Of a stretch of DNA of 12,393 nucleotides, positions 1-7,577 are shown one piece after another. Source of the DNA: Actinocrinis sp046724665 (GTDB taxonomy: Bacteria; Actinomycetota; Actinomycetes; Streptomycetales; Catenulisporaceae); assembly GCA_046724665.1 (NCBI GenBank), contig JBKOWZ010000273.1, positions 1 to 12,393 of the forward strand. Direction: 5' to 3'. Under the pieces are notes generated by a model. That model searched no databases, was not told the origin of the DNA, and saw only the letters and a list, made by a program, of their open reading frames with translations. A program made the translations under genes and the position numbers. Each line of letters opens with the position of its first letter. The stretch's first letter is position 1.

Positions 1-65
1 TCGACTTGCATGTGTTAAGCACGCCGCCAGCGTTCGTCCTGAGCCAGGATCAAACTCTCCAAAAA
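1..65 (-). rRNA. rrs: 16S ribosomal RNA, 5' end (partial, runs off left edge)
   Basis: The reverse complement contains the universal 16S 5' segment AGAGTTTGATCCTGGCTCAG (E. coli positions 8-27) followed by GACGAACGCTGGCGGCG and the conserved ACACATGCAAGTCGA. Aligning with E. coli numbering puts the mature 5' end at about position 65, so only about 65 nt of the gene lie in the window and the rest continues beyond base 1. The CCTGG after GAGTTTGAT is typical of actinobacteria. It is preceded by its own promoter and leader, so this is the start of an rRNA operon. Confidence 0.97.
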
Positions 66-108
66 AGAACACATTCATTCCCATGAAGAGAACAAACCCG
101 GCCGATCA

Positions 109-126
109 TCCCGACGGGGGTCGGGA
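109..126 (-). other. Leader hairpin, perfect 7-bp stem
   Basis: TCCCGAC (109-115 on the plus strand) and GTCGGGA (120-126) are perfect complements around a 4-nt G loop (C loop on the RNA). It lies about 45 nt upstream of the mature 16S 5' end. It could contribute to the pre-16S processing stem or be an independent leader hairpin. There is no U-tract, so it is unlikely to be a terminator. Confidence 0.6.
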
Positions 127-133
127 CACCAAC

Positions 134-167
134 CAAACAAACCATAAAAGCATCGCAAACAAACCAT
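134..167 (-). repeat. 12-bp direct repeat in the rRNA leader
   Basis: CAAACAAACCAT (plus strand) occurs perfectly at 134-145 and again at 156-167, a 22-bp period. In the RNA this reads AUGGUUUGUUUG twice. It is low-G for this genome. The function is unknown; it may help define leader folding or simply be a short duplication. Confidence 0.7.
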
Positions 168-177
168 CGACACACTG

Positions 178-195
178 TTGAGTTCTCAAGAAACA
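178..195 (-). promoter_or_regulatory. boxA-like rRNA antitermination element
   Basis: On the minus strand this reads TGTTTCTTGAGAACTCAA, close to the TGTTCTTTGAGAACTCAA motif I recall from actinobacterial rRNA leaders and to the general boxA pattern (TGYTCTTTNANAA). NusB/S10 bind boxA RNA to make rRNA transcription resistant to Rho. It sits about 110 nt upstream of the 16S gene and about 90 nt after the predicted start site, where leader boxA elements normally lie. Confidence 0.65.
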
Positions 196-237
196 GACAC
201 CATACAACCGAAGAACTTCAGCCTCGGAGGGGTGCTA

Positions 238-282
238 CCACCAGCCTGGGGGCCAGAACCTTCTAGGCTTCCCGTGTGGTGG
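238..282 (-). other. Hairpin at the 5' end of the rRNA transcript
   Basis: CCACCA (238-243) pairs with TGGTGG (277-282), and the adjacent AGCCT (243-247) pairs with AGGCT (265-269), giving an imperfect two-part stem with one bulge. It begins within a couple of nucleotides of the predicted transcription start (about 284). It may cap the 5' end of the precursor. No T-run follows, so I do not call it a terminator. Confidence 0.5.
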
Positions 283-290
283 CTTGGTAA

Positions 291-319
291 ACATTAGGCC
301 CCGGGCTCAGCAGCGTCAA
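291..319 (-). promoter_or_regulatory. rRNA operon promoter (housekeeping sigma)
   Basis: On the minus strand TTGACG (319-314) and TAATGT (296-291) are separated by exactly 17 bp. This fits the TTGACN-17-TANNNT pattern of strong actinobacterial housekeeping promoters. The predicted start is about position 284, followed by the leader. It lies only about 50 bp after the tyrS stop codon. Further upstream promoters inside tyrS are possible but I did not find one of equal quality. Confidence 0.85.
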
Positions 320-370
320 ATCGGCTTATCAAGACTCTGCTTACGCCCGGGGCCTGCGGCTTCCGGCCTG

Positions 371-1633
371 TCAGCGCGTCAGTTCGACGGCGCCGAGGGT
401 ACGGCGGCCACGACGCAGCAGGAGCCAGCGGCCGTGCAGGAGGTCGGCCTCGGTGGGGGCCGCCTCGACGTCCTCGATCTTGCCGTTGTTGACGTACGCG
501 CCGCCCTCCTGGATCGCTCGGCGCGCGGCCGAGCGGCTGGGGACGATGCCGGTGTCGGCGAACAGTTCGTAGTACGGGGCGAGCGCGGTGACCCTTGCCG
601 TGGGCAACTCGGCGAGGGCGGCCCTGAGTGTCGCCTCGTCGAGCTCCGGCAGCTCGCCCTGGCCGAACAGGGCGCGGCTGGCGGCCTCGACCCGGGCGAA
701 CTCGTCGGCGCCGTGAACCAGGGTCGTGACGTCTTCGGCGAGGGCACGCTGGGCCAGGCGCAGGTGTGGCTTCTGCTCGGTGGCTTGGGCCAGTTCCTCG
801 ATCTCCTCCCTGGTGCGGAAGGTGAAGATCTTGAGGTACTCCGCAACCTTCGAGTCCTCGGCGTTGAGCCAGAACTGGTAGAACGCGTATGGCGACATCA
901 GTTCGGGGTCGAGCCAGACCGTGCCGGTCTCGGTCTTGCCGAACTTGGTGCCGTCGGCCTTGGTGACCAGCGGGGTGCCGAGGACGTGGACCGAGACCCC
1001 TTCGGCGCGGTGGATCAGATCGACGCCCGCGGTGAGGTTTCCCCACTGGTCGCTGCCGCCGGTCTGGAGCGTGCAGCCGTACTGGCGGTAGAGCTCCAGG
1101 AAGTCCAGGCCTTGCAGGATCTGGTAGGAGAACTCGGTGTAGCTGATCCCGGCCTCCGAGTTCAGCCGCGCGCTGACCGCGTCCTTCGACAGCATCTTGC
1201 CTACCCGGAAGTGCTTGCCGATGTCGCGCAGGAAGTCGATCGCGGACAGCGGAGCGGTCCAGTCGAGGTTGTTCACGATCCGCGCGGCGAAGGGGCCGTC
1301 GAAGTCCAGGAGGCGCTCGACCTGGACGCGGATGCGCTCGACCCACGCGGCGACGGTCTCCTTGGAGTTGAGCGTCCGCTCGGCCGTCGGCTTCGGGTCG
1401 CCGATCAGACCGGTCGAGCCGCCGACCAGGCCGAGCGGGAGGTTTCCGGCGTCCTGGATCCGGCGCATGGTGATCAGCTGCACCAGGTTGCCCATGTGCA
1501 GGCTCGGCGCGGTCGGGTCGAAGCCGCAGTAGAAGGTGACCGGACCGTCCGCGAAGGCCTTGCGCAGCGCCTCTTCGTCGGTGGACAGGGCGATCAAACC
1601 CCGCCACTTCAGCTCCTCGACGATGTCGGTCAC
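371..1633 (-). CDS. tyrS: Tyrosyl-tRNA synthetase TyrS
   Basis: This class I aminoacyl-tRNA synthetase activates tyrosine with ATP and charges tRNA-Tyr in the cytosol. The protein is 420 aa, normal for the bacterial family. Visible motifs are the HIGH equivalent HMGN (residues 46-49), the substrate-pocket segment GGSDQWGN (about 192-199), the KMSKS equivalent KFGKT (230-234), and a C-terminal S4 RNA-binding domain with VPSRSAARRAIQEGGAYVNN (about 360-380). I chose the GTG at 1633 because homologues begin MTDIVEELKWRGL and a GAGAGACGGA stretch sits just upstream. An in-frame GTG at 1651 would add six residues and lacks such support. It follows mpg by about 70 bp and is co-oriented with the arginine genes and the rRNA operon. 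No convincing promoter or T-box was found before it, so it may be co-transcribed with mpg. Confidence 0.96.
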   Translation of the reverse strand: MTDIVEELKWRGLIALSTDEEALRKAFADGPVTFYCGFDPTAPSLHMGNLVQLITMRRIQDAGNLPLGLVGGSTGLIGDPKPTAERTLNSKETVAAWVERIRVQVERLLDFDGPFAARIVNNLDWTAPLSAIDFLRDIGKHFRVGKMLSKDAVSARLNSEAGISYTEFSYQILQGLDFLELYRQYGCTLQTGGSDQWGNLTAGVDLIHRAEGVSVHVLGTPLVTKADGTKFGKTETGTVWLDPELMSPYAFYQFWLNAEDSKVAEYLKIFTFRTREEIEELAQATEQKPHLRLAQRALAEDVTTLVHGADEFARVEAASRALFGQGELPELDEATLRAALAELPTARVTALAPYYELFADTGIVPSRSAARRAIQEGGAYVNNGKIEDVEAAPTEADLLHGRWLLLRRGRRTLGAVELTR

Positions 1634-1706
1634 AGTGGGTCCGTCTCTCACTCGGTTGGGCTGTCGGTTACCGATTACTAGCCTGCCTGATGACGGACGA
1701 AGATCG

Positions 1707-2336
1707 CTAACCGGTTCGGCGCTTGGGGGCGTGGGGGCGATAGGCGCTCACCGTGGGGTCGCCTTCGATCCAGAAACGCCAGGGGAAGTCGGGAGCATCG
1801 CGCAGGCCGACGCGGGGGCCGGTGAGTATGCGCTCCTTGGCCGGCGGTGTGCCGTGCAATATCAGCAGCGGGCCGGTACCGCAGATGTCAGCGCCGTCGT
1901 CGTCGCGTGTGACGGCGAGGGCTTCGACCAGACGCGCAGGACCGCGGGCAAGATCACGGTCGTTCTTCGCGGCGGGGCGGCGTTTGCGAGCGACGTCCAT
2001 GCCATCGACGACTTCGGCGGCGCGCAGCAGGATTCCGGTGGGCATGCCGGGAGGGCCGCAGACCAGGTTCATGCAGAAATGCATGCCATAGGTGAAGTAG
2101 ACGTACACGTGGCCGGGTGGACCGAACATCGTGCCGTTACGCTTCGACCTGCCGCGGAAGGCGTGTGAGCCGGGGTCGTTCGGGCCGTCGTACGCCTCGA
2201 CCTCGGTGAGCCGGACCGTGACGACGCCCTCGGGTGTGTCGTGCACGATTCGGCGGCCGAGGAGGTCCGGCGCGACTTCCAGGACCGGCCGGTCGAAGAA
2301 GCCGCGCGGTAGCGGCTCGTTCGGCTCAGGCACCAT
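1707..2336 (-). CDS. mpg: 3-methyladenine DNA glycosylase (AAG/MPG family)
   Basis: This base-excision repair enzyme removes alkylated purines such as 3-methyladenine from DNA. The 209-aa protein matches the AAG fold family: LTEVEAYDGPNDPGSHAFRG (residues 43-62) contains the catalytic glutamate (E47, equivalent to human AAG Glu125), followed by RNGTMFGPPGHVYVYFTYGM (66-85) and the RGPARL segment (131-136). The ATG at 2336 was chosen because it gives the family start; the open frame upstream is a shadow of argH. The start lies 11 nt inside the end of argH, so translation is probably coupled. The mpg-tyrS pairing is also found in Mycobacterium. Its link to arginine synthesis appears to be position only. 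Confidence 0.93.
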   Translation of the reverse strand: MVPEPNEPLPRGFFDRPVLEVAPDLLGRRIVHDTPEGVVTVRLTEVEAYDGPNDPGSHAFRGRSKRNGTMFGPPGHVYVYFTYGMHFCMNLVCGPPGMPTGILLRAAEVVDGMDVARKRRPAAKNDRDLARGPARLVEALAVTRDDDGADICGTGPLLILHGTPPAKERILTGPRVGLRDAPDFPWRFWIEGDPTVSAYRPHAPKRRTG

Positions 2337-3744
2337 GCCACTCACGTTGGGTCGCCAGGAGTTCGCGGACCTCGGCCAACTGCTCGCGGACACGCGCGGG
2401 GGCGGTGCCGCCGCGGCCGTCGCGGGACGCGAGCGAACCCTGGACGGTGAGCACCTGCTTGACCTCGGGGGTGAGGCGGGAATCGATGGCTGAGAGGTCC
2501 TGGTCGGCCAGATCGGAGAGCTCGATGCCGCGCTGTTCGCAGTAGCGGACCGCAGCGCCGGCGACCTCATGCGCCTCACGGAACGGGACGTGTTGCTTCA
2601 CGAGCCACTCGGCGATGTCGGTGGCGAGCGAGAACCCCTGCGGGGCGAGTTCGGCCATGCGCTCGCCGTGGAAGGTCAGCGTCGCGACCATGCCGGTGAA
2701 CGCCGGGAGCAGGACGGCGAGGTTGTCTACGGAGTCGAAGACGGGCTCCTTGTCCTCCTGGAGGTCGCGGTTGTACGCGAGCGGCAGCGCCTTAAGGGTG
2801 GCGAGCAGGCCGGAGAGATTGCCGATGAGGCGGCCGGCCTTTCCGCGAGCCAGTTCGGCGATGTCCGGGTTCTTCTTCTGCGGCATGATCGACGAGCCGG
2901 TGGCGTAGGCGTCGTCGAGGGTGGCGAATCGGAACTCGCGGGTGGTCCACAGGATCACCTCTTCGGCGATCCGGGAGATGTCAACGCCGATCATCGCGGT
3001 GACGAAGGCGAACTCGGCGGCGAAGTCGCGGGAGGCGGTGCCGTCGATGGAGTTCGGCACGCTGGTGGCGAAGCCCAGTTCGGCCGCCACCGCTTGAGGG
3101 TCCAGCCCCAGGGTGGAGCCGGCGAGCGCGCCGCTGCCGTAAGGGGAGCTGTCGGTGCGCCGATCCCAGTCGCGTAGCCGGTCAACGTCGCGGCCGAGGG
3201 CGTGGACGTGCGCGAGCAGGTGATGTGCGAGCAGGACCGGTTGGGCGTGCTGAAGGTGCGTGCGGCCAGGCATGGCGACGTCCAGGTGTGCCTCGGCCTG
3301 GTCGGTGAGCGCCTGCTGAAGGTCTGTCAGCAACGCGGCGATGACTCGGGCCTGGTCACGCAGGTACATCCGGCCGAAGGTGGCGATCTGGTCGTTGCGG
3401 GAGCGGCCGGCGCGCAACCTGCCGCCGAGTTGCGGGCCGACGCGTTCGATGAGGCCTCGTTCGAGGGCGGTATGGCAGTCCTCGTCGGCGAGGACCGGGG
3501 TGAACACGCCGGATTCGACGTCGGCCTGAAGCTGGTCGAGGCCCTTGAGCATGTCGGCGAGTTCTGCGTCGGTCAGCAGGTCAGCGCGGTGCAGCGCACG
3601 GGCATGGGCACGCGAACCGGCGAGGTCGTAGCCGGCCAGCCGCCAGTCGAAGTGGACGCTGGCGGAGAGCCTCGTCAGTGCGTCGCTCGGACCGCTGGTG
3701 AACCGGGAGCTCCACAGCAGATGTGTCTGGGCGCGGTCAGTCAT
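2326..3744 (-). CDS. argH: Argininosuccinate lyase ArgH
   Basis: ArgH splits argininosuccinate into arginine and fumarate, the last step of arginine synthesis. The 472-aa product is full length for the fumarase/aspartase superfamily. Motifs seen are SRND (residues 115-118), the catalytic-histidine segment GRTHLQHAQP (160-169), and the superfamily signature GSSIMPQKKNPD (283-294) with the mobile-loop serine. The ATG at 3744 has a near-perfect Shine-Dalgarno (AGGAGG, 8 nt upstream). That Shine-Dalgarno lies inside the last codons of a 22-codon ORF whose stop is 3 nt before this start. The 3' end overlaps mpg by 11 nt. argG, the preceding enzyme's gene, is not present in this window. Confidence 0.97.
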   Translation of the reverse strand: MTDRAQTHLLWSSRFTSGPSDALTRLSASVHFDWRLAGYDLAGSRAHARALHRADLLTDAELADMLKGLDQLQADVESGVFTPVLADEDCHTALERGLIERVGPQLGGRLRAGRSRNDQIATFGRMYLRDQARVIAALLTDLQQALTDQAEAHLDVAMPGRTHLQHAQPVLLAHHLLAHVHALGRDVDRLRDWDRRTDSSPYGSGALAGSTLGLDPQAVAAELGFATSVPNSIDGTASRDFAAEFAFVTAMIGVDISRIAEEVILWTTREFRFATLDDAYATGSSIMPQKKNPDIAELARGKAGRLIGNLSGLLATLKALPLAYNRDLQEDKEPVFDSVDNLAVLLPAFTGMVATLTFHGERMAELAPQGFSLATDIAEWLVKQHVPFREAHEVAGAAVRYCEQRGIELSDLADQDLSAIDSRLTPEVKQVLTVQGSLASRDGRGGTAPARVREQLAEVRELLATQREWHGA

Positions 3745-3747
3745 CGG

Positions 3748-3816
3748 TCAGGCCTCCTGGCTGCGGAAGGAGGCGTCCAGCCCGGCGCAGTGGGTGTGGA
3801 CTAACCGCTCAGTCAT
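3748..3816 (-). CDS. 22-codon ORF before argH; possible argG 5' remnant or leader ORF
   Basis: An ATG-TGA reading frame of 22 codons fills the argR-argH gap. Its first residues are MTERLVHTHCAGLDAS. From memory, actinobacterial argininosuccinate synthase (ArgG) begins MTERVVLAYSGGLDTS, where SGGLDTS is the ATP-binding PP-loop, so about 9 of 16-17 positions agree, in register from the start codon. argG occupies exactly this place between argR and argH in Mycobacterium and several other actinobacteria. An AAGGA lies 11 nt upstream, a slightly long spacing. The ORF contains a TTA leucine codon, rare in such GC-rich genomes, and the argH Shine-Dalgarno sits within its final codons. It cannot make an active ArgG. 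It may be a decayed remnant, a leader that couples ribosomes to argH, or a chance ORF. Confidence 0.5.
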   Translation of the reverse strand: MTERLVHTHCAGLDASFRSQEA

Positions 3817-3840
3817 GGTTGCTCATTTCCTTCGGTACAG

Positions 3841-3868
3841 GCGGCTGTTCGTGCTCGGTGTCAGCCGC
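3841..3868 (-). other. Hairpin across the argR stop codon
   Basis: GCGGCTG (3841-3847) and CAGCCGC (3862-3868) are perfect 7-bp complements around a 14-nt loop that includes part of the argR stop codon. No T-tract follows on the minus strand, so it is not a classical intrinsic terminator. It could act as a weak attenuator, an RNA stability element, or a hairpin that separates argR from argH expression. Confidence 0.5.
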
Positions 3869-4408
3869 GCTGGGCGGCGTGGATCAGTTGGCGGGCCAGA
3901 TCGGGGCCGCCGGTGGGTTCGCGGCAGATCACCAGGACGGTGTCATCGCCGGCGATGGTGCCCATGACGCTGGCGGTGACCCCGTGGTTGTCGGCATGGT
4001 CGATGGCCGAGGCGAGGAATTGGGCGGCGCCCGGCGGAGTGCGCAGCACGACCAGGTTCGCCGAGCCCTCGGCGGTGACCAGCAGTTCGCCGAGCAGCCG
4101 CTTGAGCCGTGCCTCCAGGACGCTCGCCTCGGGGGCGACCTGGGGTGCTCCGTCGCCGCCCTCGCTGCGCAGGGCGTAGACGAGGGCGCCGTCACGGTCC
4201 CGGATGCGAACCGCGCCGAGTTCGTCGAGGTCGCGGGAGAGAGTGGCCTGGGTGACCGAGAAGCCCTCTTCGGCGAGCAGTTCGGCCAGGCCGGTCTGCG
4301 AGCGCACCTTGTGCTTGCTGAGCAGGTCGGCGATCCGCTGGTGGCGGGCCCGGCGGGTGTTGACCGTGGTCAGTGCGCCGACGGCCGGCTGGTCGTCGTG
4401 GTAGTCGC

Positions 4409-4412
<4 letters not shown>
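3861..4412 (-). CDS. argR: Arginine repressor ArgR
   Basis: ArgR is the arginine-dependent hexameric repressor of arginine biosynthesis genes. The 183-aa protein has the winged helix-turn-helix N-terminal domain with the hallmark SVTQATLSRDLDELGAVRI (residues 52-70). Its C-terminal arginine-binding/oligomerisation domain carries GTIAGDDTVLVI (151-162). It has an N-terminal extension of about 20 residues before the conserved RRARHQRIADLL helix. The ATG overlaps the argF stop as ATGA, with GAAGG about 10 nt upstream. Its probable targets are the tandem ARG-box-like sites before argC, about 4.4 kb upstream in the same transcription unit, giving feedback on its own operon. Confidence 0.96.
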
Positions 4413-6656
<2,244 letters not shown>

Positions 6657-6660
<4 letters not shown>

Positions 6661-7577
6661 GAGGCCACCACCATGGTTCCGATCCCCTCGTCGGTGAAGA
6701 CTTCGAGCAGGAGTGCATGCTGGACACGACCGTCCAAGACGTGTGCGGCGTGCACACCGCCGCGTACGGCGCGCAGGCACGCCTCCATCTTGGGTGCCAT
6801 GCCGGAGGAGAGTGTGGGCAGCAGCTTCCCCAGTTCCTCGGCGGTCAGCTGGCTGATCACCTCTTCCGCGGCGTCCGGTGAGCCCGCGCCGGCAGGCGGC
6901 CAGTCGGCGTACAGACCCTCGACGTCGGTGAGCACGACCAGCTTCTCCGCTTTGAGACCCACGGCGAGAGCTGCGGCGGCCGTGTCCGCGTTGACGTTGT
7001 ACACGCCGCCGTCCTCCGCGCGCGCGACGCTGGAGACGATCGGGATGCGGCCGTCGTCGAGCAGGGCATTGATCAAGGTCGGATCCACCTCGGTGACGTC
7101 GCCCACCCGGCCGAGGTCCACCGGTTCACCGTCGACGTCGGCCAGGCGCCGGGTGGCGCGCAGCGTGTTGCCGTCCTCCCCGGACATGCCGACGGCGAAC
7201 GAGCCGTGCACATTGATCAGGCCAACGATTTCCCGCTGGACCTGGCCGGTCAGCACCATGCGCACCACCTCCATCGCCTCCGGGGTGGTGACGCGCAGGC
7301 CGGCGGTGAAGGTGGATTCGAGTCCTGCCTTCTCCAGCTCGCGGCTGATCTGGGGGCCGCCGCCGTGCACGACCACAGCGCGCAGCCCGGCGTAGCGCAG
7401 GAAGACTATGTCCTGGGCGAAGGCCTGCTTCAGCTCGTCGTCGATCATGGCGTTGCCGCCGAACTTCACCACCACGGTCGCGCCGTGGAAGCGGGAGAGC
7501 CAGGGCAGCGCCTGGGTGAGGACCTCCGCCTTGGCGCGGGCCTCATGGGAGCGGGTGCCGCCCGCGGTGATCTTCAC
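6657..7577 (-). CDS. argB: Acetylglutamate kinase ArgB
   Basis: ArgB phosphorylates N-acetylglutamate. The 306-aa amino acid kinase shows VVKFGGNAM with lysine 38, the HGGGP nucleotide loop (residues 71-75), NVNAD (194-198) and GMAPK (259-263). Before the kinase core there is an N-terminal helix segment RAKAEVLTQALPWLSRF (14-30). This helix is typical of hexameric, arginine-inhibited enzymes, which suggests feedback control by arginine. The start is a GTG at 7577 that overlaps the argC TGA as GTGA, with a weak GGGG upstream. The upstream in-frame codons are a shadow of the argC C-terminus. In most actinobacteria argJ lies between argC and argB; here the two genes are directly joined. Confidence 0.96.

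Larger units (their letters stand above)
66..284 (-). other. rRNA operon transcribed leader (pre-16S 5' spacer)
   Basis: About 220 nt separate the predicted start site (near 284) from the mature 16S end. No gene is visible here. In transcription order the leader holds a hairpin at its very 5' end (238-282), a boxA-like element (178-195), two copies of a 12-bp direct repeat (156-167 and 134-145), and a perfect 7-bp hairpin (109-126). These match the general design of actinobacterial pre-16S leaders, which carry antitermination and processing signals. The exact RNase III cut sites cannot be assigned without the 3' flank of the 16S gene. Confidence 0.8.

Noticed and set aside
1631..1651. Alternative tyrS start at GTG 1651
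   Set aside because: It would add six residues not seen in relatives and would place the GAGAGACGGA ribosome-binding stretch inside the gene. The GTG at 1633 fits better.
284..1681. Long plus-strand ORF of 465 codons opposite tyrS
   Set aside because: It lies antisense to a clearly conserved synthetase. Its Val/Gly/Asp-rich translation has no recognisable motif and is the usual mirror frame of GC-rich coding DNA.
1634..1706. Possible T-box or amino-acid-responsive leader before tyrS
   Set aside because: The gap is only about 70 bp, too short for a T-box, and has no T-box sequence or terminator hairpin. Only a short TCGGT/ACCGA inverted repeat (1664-1674) is present.
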